A stretch of 12,685 nt of DNA, from positions 1 to 12,685 of the forward strand of contig JACKAN010000030.1 in the NCBI GenBank assembly GCA_020635055.1. Direction: 5' to 3'. This stretch comes from Pseudobdellovibrionaceae bacterium (GTDB lineage Bacteria; Bdellovibrionota; Bdellovibrionia; Bdellovibrionales; UBA1609). Both the position numbers and the translations under genes were made by a program. Shown piece by piece: positions 6,842 to 12,685 of this stretch. The notes beneath the pieces were generated by a model, which saw only the letters and a program-made list of their open reading frames with translations, was not told the origin of the DNA and searched no databases. Each line of letters opens with the position of its first letter. Position 1 is the stretch's first letter.

Positions 6842-6893
6842 CGTGCAATGGCACGTCGAGGCTGAAATAACGCAGCCTCGATGAAAATATCGA
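6842..6893. repeat. Cluster of three short inverted repeats upstream of the lipoprotein gene
   Basis: Three adjacent perfect inverted repeats are visible: CGTGC/GCACG with a 4-nt loop (6842-6855); TCGAGGCTG/CAGCCTCGA, a 9-bp stem with an 8-nt loop (6856-6881); and TCGAT/ATCGA with a 6-nt loop (6878-6893). The last two share the bases 6878-6881, so only one can form at a time. None is followed by a T run on either strand, so none is a classic terminator. They lie in the presumed 5' leader of the lipoprotein mRNA. Confidence 0.6.
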
Positions 6894-6900
6894 AGAAAAT

Positions 6901-7007
6901 GTAAATTTTTAATTAGTTGTTTGTAGACAAGGAATAAGGAGGAAGCTGTACTTTGTACCGCGACGACGAAATGACGCCGTCTACGGACAAATAATTAAAA
7001 ATTTTAC
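6901..7007. repeat. 107-bp inverted-repeat element beginning at the rpsG stop codon
   Basis: The arms 6901-6928 and 6979-7007 are inverted copies agreeing at about 25 of 28 positions with one single-base indel. They enclose 50 bp that is more GC-rich than its surroundings. The right arm includes the rpsG stop codon (TAA, 7004-7006). The centre contains a near-palindrome around GTACTTTGTAC (about 6945-6961). The layout suggests a small mobile or dispersed element (MITE- or REP-like), or a long RNA hairpin between rpsG and the next gene. I cannot place it in a named family. Confidence 0.6.
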
Positions 7008-7477
7008 CAGTTGTAGTGGGAGAATGCCTTATTCGCCTCTGCCATTCTATGAACATCTTCTTTCTTTTTCACAGCATTACCGCGATTGTTGTATGCATCT
7101 GCAAATTCAGAAGCCAATCTTTGTGGCATAGACTTTTCACCACGCTCGCGAGCATAAGATATTAACCAACGCATTGATAAAGCTAAGCGACGAGAGGGTC
7201 TTACATCAACTGGAACCTGATAGGTAGCTCCACCCACTCTTCGTGATCTCACCTCTAATGAGGGCTTTACATTTTCAATAGCTTTTTTAAATACAGTTAA
7301 TGGCTCTTCACCTGGAACTTTTTTAGTCAACTCATCCAAAGCACTATATAATATTTTTTGTGCTACAGAACGCTTCCCACCGAGCATAATTTTGTTAACA
7401 AACTTAGCAACGTTAACATCATTGTATATAGGATCTGCTAAAACTTCTCTTTTATAATTCTTTTTACGTCGAGACAT
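7004..7477 (-). CDS. rpsG: 30S ribosomal protein S7
   Basis: S7 is the primary assembly protein of the 30S head, binds the 3' major domain of 16S rRNA and lies at the E site. The 157-residue product matches the usual bacterial length of about 156. It shows the N-terminal SRRKKNYKREVLADPIYND, the central VRSRRVGGATYQVPVDVRPSRR (about 76-97) and a normal C-terminus ending AEANKAFSHYNW. The start is ATG at 7475-7477, 11 nt after the rpsL stop, with AAGGAA as Shine-Dalgarno. In E. coli S7 represses the str operon by binding the rpsL-rpsG spacer; the spacer here is too short for that structure. Its stop codon lies within the right arm of the inverted repeat at 6901-7007. Confidence 0.97.
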   Translation of the reverse strand: MSRRKKNYKREVLADPIYNDVNVAKFVNKIMLGGKRSVAQKILYSALDELTKKVPGEEPLTVFKKAIENVKPSLEVRSRRVGGATYQVPVDVRPSRRLALSMRWLISYARERGEKSMPQRLASEFADAYNNRGNAVKKKEDVHRMAEANKAFSHYNW

Positions 7478-7488
7478 CTAAAATTTCC

Positions 7489-7866
7489 TTACCCTTTTTT
7501 AGGCCTTTTTGTACCATATTTAGAACGACCACGTTTTCTATCATTCACACCTTGAGTATCTAAAACTCCACGAACTGTATGATATCTTACACCTGGTAAA
7601 TCTTTTACACGACCACCTCGAATAAGAACCACACTGTGCTCCTGTAAGTTATGTCCAATTCCAGGAATGTAAGAATTGACTTCAAAACCATTGGACAACC
7701 TTACTCTACAAACTTTTCTGAGTGCTGAGTTTGGTTTCTTTGGTGTTGTTGTAAAAACTCGAGTGCAAACACCCCTACGTTGAGGGCAGCTTGTCAGCGC
7801 TGGTGACTTAGATTTATCTTTTTGTAATCGTCGCTCTTTGCGAATTAACTGATTAATAGTTGGCAT
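7489..7866 (-). CDS. rpsL: 30S ribosomal protein S12
   Basis: S12 lies at the 30S decoding centre and governs accuracy. It is the classic target of streptomycin-resistance mutations. The 125-residue product is typical. TTTPKKPNSALRK (39-51) and GGRVKDLPGVRYH (84-96) carry unmodified wild-type residues at the classic resistance positions (K43/K44 and K88-P91, counting Met). D89 is the aspartate that RimO methylthiolates in E. coli. The start is ATG at 7864-7866, with AGAGGAA about 3-6 nt upstream. It follows rpoC by about 170 nt containing its own predicted promoter, and is followed by rpsG after 11 nt. Confidence 0.98.
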   Translation of the reverse strand: MPTINQLIRKERRLQKDKSKSPALTSCPQRRGVCTRVFTTTPKKPNSALRKVCRVRLSNGFEVNSYIPGIGHNLQEHSVVLIRGGRVKDLPGVRYHTVRGVLDTQGVNDRKRGRSKYGTKRPKKG

Positions 7867-7910
7867 TTATTCCTCTTCCATCTACTACAAATTAGGCATT
7901 ATGGAGGCCG

Positions 7911-7940
7911 AAAATATCCCTTCCTCCCTGTCCCCGTCAA
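7911..7940 (-). promoter_or_regulatory. Predicted sigma70-type promoter of rpsL-rpsG (str operon)
   Basis: Minus-strand TTGACG (7940-7935; five of six matches) is followed after 18 nt by TATTTT (7916-7911; four of six). Transcription would start near 7904, giving a leader of about 40 nt with an AGAGGAA Shine-Dalgarno before the rpsL ATG. The spacer is strikingly G-rich (GGGACAGGGAGGAAGGGA) in an AT-rich region. Confidence 0.55.
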
Positions 7941-8010
7941 GCACTTATTTGATTAACGGAGATTTGTAAATAATCTAACTCTCACCTCTAAATAATGAGG
8001 TTTGAGGTTA

Positions 8011-8032
8011 TTTGGCCGATTTCTCGGCCAAA
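8011..8032 (-). terminator. Strong hairpin just after rpoC; terminator or RNA-processing site
   Basis: A perfect 9-bp stem TTTGGCCGA/TCGGCCAAA closes a GAAA tetraloop on the transcribed (minus) strand, starting 3 nt after the rpoC stop codon. The stem is followed by ATAACC, not a U run, so it is not a textbook intrinsic terminator. It could pause or protect the rpoBC mRNA 3' end or be a processing site. A second, weaker stem ACCTC/GAGGT with an 8-nt loop lies next at 7984-8001, overlapping a tandem 7-bp repeat AACCTCA. Both precede the rpsL promoter. Confidence 0.45.
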
Positions 8033-8035
8033 AGC

Positions 8036-9010
8036 TTACTGGTGCGCATGATGAGAAGAAGCTCCACTAAATGGCAATGATGATGATGACATTTGGTGAT
8101 GCTCTTCTTCAACTTCTACTTCCCAGCGTTTATAGCTTGGCAATCCTGTTCCTGCAGGAACTAAACGACCCATAATAATATTCTCTTTCAATCCAGAAAG
8201 AGAATCTGTTTTGGATTGTATAGAAGCCTCTGTTAATACTTTTGTTGTTTCTTGGAAAGATGCTGCAGAAATCCAACTATCAGTACTTAAAGAAACTTTA
8301 GTGATACCAAGAAGTAATGGCTCTGCCATTGCTGGCTGTCCGCCCTCTTTCATAACTCTCTCATTTTCAACTTCAAAAGTATACTTTTCCACTTGTTCAC
8401 CGGCAATAAAGCCAGAATCACCAGGATTGCTAATTTCTACTTTACGCAACATTTGGCGAACAATAACTTCAATATGTTTATCATTGATAGACACACCTTG
8501 TAGTCTGTAAACCTCTTGTATTTCATTAACTAAATAAGCTGCTAATTCTTTATCACCAAGAACCCTTAAAATATCATGAGGATTCGTAGATCCATCCATT
8601 AGTGCTTCACCCGCTTTAATAAATTCGCCTTCGCGAACAGCAACGTGCTTTCCTTTTGGAATAAGATACTCTTTTTGCTCACCAATTTCTGGAGTGATAA
8701 TTACTCTTTGCTTACCTTTTACGTCTTGCCCAAAAGTGACATAACCATCAATTTCGGCAACAATGGCCGCTTCTTTTGGTTTTCTAGCTTCAAATAATTC
8801 TGCAACCCGAGGTAAACCACCAGTAATATCTCTTGTTTTTGTAGTTTCTCTATGAATTTTCGCAAGTATATCTCCAGCATGAACTTCTTGATTATTGTTA
8901 ACCAATAATTGAGCGCCCACAGGAATAACGTATCTCGCTGGAATATCACGATTTGGTAAGTTCAGTTGCTCACCACTTGCAGATTTTAACAATACTGTAG
9001 GTTTTTGCAT
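8036..9010 (-). CDS. rpoC: rpoC segment 4: end of SI3-like insertion and beta' C-terminus
   Basis: An intact 324-codon frame covers the rest of the SI3-like insertion, then GDILAKIHRETTKTRDITGGLPRVAELFEARKPKEAA and the conserved C-terminal region SFQETTKVLTEASIQSKTDSLSGLKENIIMGRLVPAGTG. It ends in a Ser/His-rich tail, SSSLPFSGASSHHAHQ. Its apparent ATG at 9008-9010 is created by an extra A in a run of five near 9005, and it is continuous with the segment upstream. Confidence 0.92.
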   Translation of the reverse strand: MQKPTVLLKSASGEQLNLPNRDIPARYVIPVGAQLLVNNNQEVHAGDILAKIHRETTKTRDITGGLPRVAELFEARKPKEAAIVAEIDGYVTFGQDVKGKQRVIITPEIGEQKEYLIPKGKHVAVREGEFIKAGEALMDGSTNPHDILRVLGDKELAAYLVNEIQEVYRLQGVSINDKHIEVIVRQMLRKVEISNPGDSGFIAGEQVEKYTFEVENERVMKEGGQPAMAEPLLLGITKVSLSTDSWISAASFQETTKVLTEASIQSKTDSLSGLKENIIMGRLVPAGTGLPSYKRWEVEVEEEHHQMSSSSLPFSGASSHHAHQ

Positions 9011-12000
9011 CAGAGGACTTAGAATCGCTGATGACTTTTGTGCTAAAGCCAGTCACCGGATCCCTTGCTCTGTCATGGATATGCCTTCTTCGATATCTTG
9101 AAAATCAATAACTCCAGATAAATCCGCAATAATTGGTTGGAATAAGGATCACTCTGCAATGGTATCTCCTCTGTTTACAGTCTGACCCTCTTTAAAATTA
9201 AGTATAGATCCATAAACAAGTTTAAAACTTTCTCTTTCACGACCGGAATTATCTACTAACATGGCCTCGCCATTTCTACCCATTACAGTGAGTTTACCAT
9301 TGCGATTATCAACATAAGTCACATCTTTGAAAGTGAGAGTTCCACCATGGCGTGCTGTGTGAATGGATTGTTCAACTGCACGAGAAGCCGTTCCACCTAA
9401 GTGGAATGTTCTCATTGTTAATTGAGTTCCAGGCTCTCCAATGGACTGCGCGGCAATAATACCTACAGTTTCTCCCATGTTTACTGTGTTTCCGCGAGAA
9501 AGATCTCGACCATAACATTTAATGCAAACTCCACGTTGTGCACGACATGTTAATGGTGATCGAAGAAGAATTTTTTCTATTCCTGCTTCCTCAATCTTTT
9601 TCACCATATATTCAGTAATTTCTTCGTTTTTATTTACTAAAACTTCATCAGAATAAGGATCGACAACTCCTTCAAGAGCCGTACGACCTAAGATTCTCTC
9701 TCCCAGTGGTTGAATCACTTCACCACCTTCAAGTAGTGGCTGGATGAACATACCATCATCGGTGCCACAATCATCTAAACTCACAACAACATCTTGAGCA
9801 ACATCCACAAGTCTTCTTGTTAAATACCCTGAGTTAGCTGTTTTTAAAGCTGTATCGGCAAGACCTTTACGAGCTCCGTGTGTAGAAATAAAATACTGAA
9901 GAACTGACAAACCTTCCCTAAAGTTGGCAGTAATTGGTGTTTCAATAATTTCACCAGAGGGTTTTGCCATCAATCCCCGCATTCCAGCTAGCTGGCGAAT
10001 TTGCGCTGCAGATCCCCTGGCTCCTGAATCCGCCATAATGAAAATGGGGTTAAAGCTGGCACTTTCCACTTCCTTACCATCTATTACAATTTTTTCTCTT
10101 TCAATTTGAGCCATCATTTCTTTAGCTACTTTATCACCCGTTTGTGCCCAAATATCGACGACCTTGTTATATCTTTCACCATCAGTAATAAGACCTTCAT
10201 CATATTGCTGTTGAATTTCTCTAACTTGTAGCTCCGCTTGTTTTAATAATGTGACTTTTTCTTCTGGAATAATCATATCGTCAATACAGATAGAAACCCC
10301 AGCTAATGTTGAGAATTTAAAGCCCAATTGCATTAACTTATCGGCGAGAATACATGTCGCCTTGGCTCCTGCCATACGAAAAACTGTATCTATAAAGTTT
10401 GCAATAGCCTTTTTATTCATTACTTTATTTACATGAGAAAAAGGTACTTCTTTAGGAAGTATACTGCCTAAAATAGCACGACCTACACTCGTTTCTTCTA
10501 ACTTACCACTGATTCTAACTTTACAAGAGGCTTGTAAATCAATGTTTCCTTGTTCATAAACATAATTAGCCTCATCTATACTGGCAAAAATCTTGCCATT
10601 GCCCTTGGCTCCAGGACGAATTCTTGTCAGCCAATAAACACCTAACACGATATCTTGAGAGGGATTTATGATTGGCTTTCTCCATGTGCTGGACTTAAAA
10701 TGTTATTAGTAGACATCATAAGAACATGAGCTTCTACTTGCGCCTCTATAGATAATGGAACGTAGAACGGCCATTTGATCACCATCAAAATCCGCATTGA
10801 ATGCAGTACAAACTAGTGGGTGAAGCTGAATGGCTTTCCCCTCGTGCAGTACCGGTTCAAAAGCTTGTATTCCCAATCTATGAAGTGTAGGTGCACGGTT
10901 TAGTAATACAGGATGTTCTTGCTGTAGCTTCAGATGATAGAATATCCCAAACTTCAACAGTTTCTTGTTCAACTAATCTCTTTGCTTGTTTAATAGTTGT
11001 GGCAAAACCACGCTCCTCCAGTTTGTTGTAAACAAATGGTTTAAACAATTCGAGGGCCATTTTTTTAGGAAGACCACATTGATGCAGCTTTAATGTTGGT
11101 CCCACAACAATTACAGAACGACCCGAATAGTCGACACGTTTTCCAAGTAAGTTCTGACGGAAACGTCCCTGTTTACCTTTTAGCATATCACTTAAAGAAC
11201 GAAGAGGGCGCTTGTTTGGACCGGTAAATGTTTTCCCGTCTACCATTATCCAACAAAGCATCTGCAACCTCTTTTAGCAACATTCTTTTTCGTTTCGAAT
11301 AATAATGTCTGGGGCATTGAGCTCTTCAAGTCTTTTTAAACGGTTATTTCTATTAATCACTCTACGATAAAGATCATTTAGATCCGAAGTCGCGAAACGA
11401 CCTCCGTCAAGAGGAACTAAGGGTCGCAAATCAGGAGAATTACTGGCAAGGCCCCACCCAGCATCGTATCCACTCTGGTTTGTTAATTGAGTTTTTAAAA
11501 GCCTCAACAATTTTAAACGCTTAGACAATTTTTAATTTGAGTTTCTACGATTTGGTCTCTTTCAAATCTAAACGAATTTTACAGGATATTCACAATCAAT
11601 TTTCTAAAGCATTTCTAAAAAACAGCTTACCACCCATGACTGCTCTAAAAATTAGGACCATATTCGTTTAATTGCATTTTGATAAGCGTCCTCAGATAAA
11701 ACTTGTCCTTCTTCAAGTGCTGTCTCCATAGGGTCATTTACAATGTATGATTCACAGTAAAGTACTCTTTCTACATCTTTTAAAGTTAGATCTAGCAAAT
11801 TTCCTATCCGACTTGGTAGTGATCTTAGAAACCAAATATGTGCTACAGGAGAGGCGAGTTCAATATGTCCCATGCGCTCACGTCGCACTTTAGATTGTGT
11901 GACTTCAACGCCACACTTTTCACAAACAACACCTCTGTATTTCATTCTCTTATATTTGCCACACAAACATTCGTAGTCTTTTATTGGTCCAAAAATTTTA

Positions 12001-12176
12001 GCACAAAAAAGACCATCTCTTTCTGGTTTGAAGGTTCTATAGTTAATTGTTTCAGGTTTTTTAACTTCTCCAAAGGACCATCCTCGAATCATTTCTGGAG
12101 ACGCCAAAGAAATGCGTACAGAATCAAATGACAATGGATCTTTTGGTTTATCGAAAAAATTTAATAAGTCTTTCAA
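8036..12176 (-). CDS. rpoC: RNA polymerase subunit beta' (whole gene; frame broken by about ten indels)
   Basis: Beta' is the largest subunit of RNA polymerase and holds the catalytic magnesium. The start is TTG at 12174-12176, with GGGAG 7 nt upstream. The span of about 1,380 codons equals the usual beta' length. Joining frames recovers the protein in order: zinc-binding N-terminus, NADFDGDQ catalytic loop (10775-10798), second zinc site, trigger loop (RTFHLGGTASR) and C-terminal domain. A large insertion follows the trigger-loop helix, at the position of proteobacterial SI3. The frame is lost near 11666, 11646, several times in 11530-11640, near 11460, 11288, 11240, 10925, 10763, 10680, 9150/9138, 9064 and 9005, often at homopolymers. 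Because rpoC is essential and single-copy, and every neighbouring gene is intact, sequencing or assembly error is far likelier than true decay. Confidence 0.93.
9149..10648 (-). CDS. rpoC: rpoC segment 3: beta' funnel, second zinc site, bridge helix, trigger loop
   Basis: This 499-codon stretch is free of frame breaks. It holds MADSGARGSAAQIRQLAGMRG, the bridge helix region with GARKGLADTALKTANSGYLTRRL, the zinc cysteines in DDCGTDDG and CRAQRGVCIKCYGRD, and the trigger loop GEPGTQLTMRTFHLGGTASR. The C-terminal third begins the insertion corresponding to proteobacterial SI3. Its apparent Met is an internal GTG, not a start. The frame is lost at 9150 where WDPYS is expected. Confidence 0.92.
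   Translation of the reverse strand: MLGVYWLTRIRPGAKGNGKIFASIDEANYVYEQGNIDLQASCKVRISGKLEETSVGRAILGSILPKEVPFSHVNKVMNKKAIANFIDTVFRMAGAKATCILADKLMQLGFKFSTLAGVSICIDDMIIPEEKVTLLKQAELQVREIQQQYDEGLITDGERYNKVVDIWAQTGDKVAKEMMAQIEREKIVIDGKEVESASFNPIFIMADSGARGSAAQIRQLAGMRGLMAKPSGEIIETPITANFREGLSVLQYFISTHGARKGLADTALKTANSGYLTRRLVDVAQDVVVSLDDCGTDDGMFIQPLLEGGEVIQPLGERILGRTALEGVVDPYSDEVLVNKNEEITEYMVKKIEEAGIEKILLRSPLTCRAQRGVCIKCYGRDLSRGNTVNMGETVGIIAAQSIGEPGTQLTMRTFHLGGTASRAVEQSIHTARHGGTLTFKDVTYVDNRNGKLTVMGRNGEAMLVDNSGRERESFKLVYGSILNFKEGQTVNRGDTIAE
10706..11528 (-). CDS. rpoC: rpoC segment 2: beta' active-site region, spread over three frames
   Basis: Three overlapping reading-frame pieces together give the lid/rudder/active-site part of beta'. 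Piece 11274-11528 contains SPDLRPLVPLDGGRFATSDLN and ends at IIIRNEKECC where IIIRNEKRML is expected. Piece 10878-11267 contains GKTFTGPNKRPLRSLSDMLK and KQGRFRQNLLGKRVDYSGRS. Piece 10706-10972 contains EHPVLLNRAPTLHRLG and the catalytic NADFDGDQMAV. None has its own start signal, and all are parts of one gene. Confidence 0.88.
11652..12176 (-). CDS. rpoC: rpoC segment 1: beta' N-terminus, zinc-binding and clamp region
   Basis: This is the intact first 170 or so codons of rpoC. The zinc-ribbon cysteines are C70, C72, C85 and C88 (CLCGKYKRMKYRGVVCEKCG), in the same numbering as E. coli. The clamp motif ERMGHIELASPVAHIWFLRSLPSRIG follows. The true reading continues past the apparent stop at 11652: an extra base near 11666 turns the expected IKEYGPNF into IKRIWS-stop. 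It is not a separate gene. Confidence 0.9.
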   Translation of the reverse strand: MKDLLNFFDKPKDPLSFDSVRISLASPEMIRGWSFGEVKKPETINYRTFKPERDGLFCAKIFGPIKDYECLCGKYKRMKYRGVVCEKCGVEVTQSKVRRERMGHIELASPVAHIWFLRSLPSRIGNLLDLTLKDVERVLYCESYIVNDPMETALEEGQVLSEDAYQNAIKRIWS

Positions 12177-12218
12177 GGTTTAACTCCCTTTTAAAAATTC
12201 AATTCAGAAAACTTTTTT

Positions 12219-12685
12219 TTACTGTTCAATAGTCTCATCAATTTCAACAGGAGCTTCTGTTAAGATATCAGACTCAACCAATTGAATATTTAAAGCTAAA
12301 CTTTGCAGCTCTTTTATAAGAACGTTAAAGGATTCAGGAAGACCTGGCTCCAATACGTTTTCGCCTTTAACAATGCTCTCATACATTCTTGTTCTACCAG
12401 CAACGTCATCCGACTTTACTGTTAAGAATTCCTGTAAAGAGTAAGCTGCACCATAAGCTTCGATCGCCCATACTTCCATTTCTCCCAATCTCTGACCACC
12501 AAACTGGGCTTTACCACCCAATGGCTGTTGAGAAACTAGTGAATAAGGACCGATGGATCGAGCGTGTATTTTTTCTTCAACTAAGTGATGGAGCTTCAAC
12601 ATGTACATAATTCCAACAGTCACTTGTGTTTGGAATGGCTCACCACTTCTTCCATCAAATAGAATTGTTTGACCATCCATAGGCA
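12219..12685 (-). CDS. rpoB: RNA polymerase subunit beta, C-terminal end (cut by window edge)
   Basis: This is the last 154 or so residues of the beta subunit, which forms the DNA-binding channel and the rifampicin pocket with beta' (the pocket itself lies outside the window). Hallmarks are the switch-region stretch HARSIGPYSLVSQQPLGGKAQFGGQRLGEMEVWAIEAYGA and the C-terminal PESFNVLIKELQSLALNI. The frame stays open to the right edge, so the start is outside. A short acidic tail of about 20 residues (...APVEIDETIEQ) follows the conserved end, as in many bacteria. The stop is 42 nt from the rpoC start, and a run of nine As begins at the stop codon. rpoB and rpoC are cotranscribed. Confidence 0.97.
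   Translation of the reverse strand, partial: PMDGQTILFDGRSGEPFQTQVTVGIMYMLKLHHLVEEKIHARSIGPYSLVSQQPLGGKAQFGGQRLGEMEVWAIEAYGAAYSLQEFLTVKSDDVAGRTRMYESIVKGENVLEPGLPESFNVLIKELQSLALNIQLVESDILTEAPVEIDETIEQ

Noticed and set aside
6901..7007. Integron attC site or intrinsic terminator of rpsG
   Set aside because: No attC core (RYYYAAC / GTTRRRY pair) is evident at the ends, and neither strand has a T run directly after the stem. There is no integrase nearby.
8036..12176. Naturally split rpoC, programmed frameshifting or intein
   Set aside because: Breaks are too many, fall at homopolymers, and joining frames restores contiguous beta' residues with no extra domain or splicing motifs.
1..12685. CRISPR array, tRNA/rRNA genes, transposases, defence or biosynthetic systems
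   Set aside because: No spaced direct repeats, cloverleaf signatures or related proteins were seen. Essentially the whole window is transcription/translation machinery.

Overview
This window is ordinary core housekeeping DNA. It holds the rpoBC – str – S10 region of a low-GC bacterium, with every gene on the minus strand. Reading from the right edge, in the direction of transcription, the order is: rpoB (3' end only), rpoC, rpsL, rpsG, a small lipoprotein gene of unknown function, fusA, rpsJ, rplC, rplD, rplW, rplB, rpsS, rplV and rpsC (cut by the left edge). The products are the two large subunits of RNA polymerase, ribosomal proteins of both subunits, and elongation factor G.

The organism is probably Gram-negative and proteobacteria-like. 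The beta' trigger loop carries a large insertion in the place of proteobacterial SI3, and there is a classic lipobox lipoprotein. The RpoC N-terminus and the EF-G GTPase domain look to me most like Bdellovibrio-type ('deltaproteobacterial', Bdellovibrionota) sequences. That assignment is from memory and is only an inference.

Region by region: (1) 12219-12685 is the end of rpoB. (2) 8036-12176 is rpoC with a TTG start. All expected domains are present, but the reading frame is broken by about ten small indels clustered at 9.0-9.15 kb and 10.65-11.7 kb, which most likely are sequencing or assembly errors. (3) 7867-8035 carries hairpins just after rpoC and a good promoter for rpsL-rpsG. (4) 6842-7007 is an unusually structured intergenic region: a 107-bp inverted-repeat element starting at the rpsG stop codon, followed by three smaller inverted repeats, two of which are mutually exclusive. 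(5) 6366-6812 encodes the lipoprotein that interrupts the usual rpsG-fusA junction. (6) fusA encodes an EF-G with canonical GTPase motifs but a domain IV tip lacking the usual Gly-rich loop and the key histidine. (7) 4009-4219 replaces the expected tuf gene with a promoter and two tandem hairpins that look like a leader/attenuator of the S10 operon. (8) From rpsJ leftward the S10 operon is tightly packed, with overlaps or very short gaps, and L3 has an acidic N-terminal extension of about 27 residues.

I found no CRISPR array, tRNA, rRNA, transposase, defence system or other novel gene system. The points most worth a second look are the structured rpsG-lipoprotein intergenic element, the divergent EF-G domain IV, the S10 leader, and the clustered frame breaks in rpoC.
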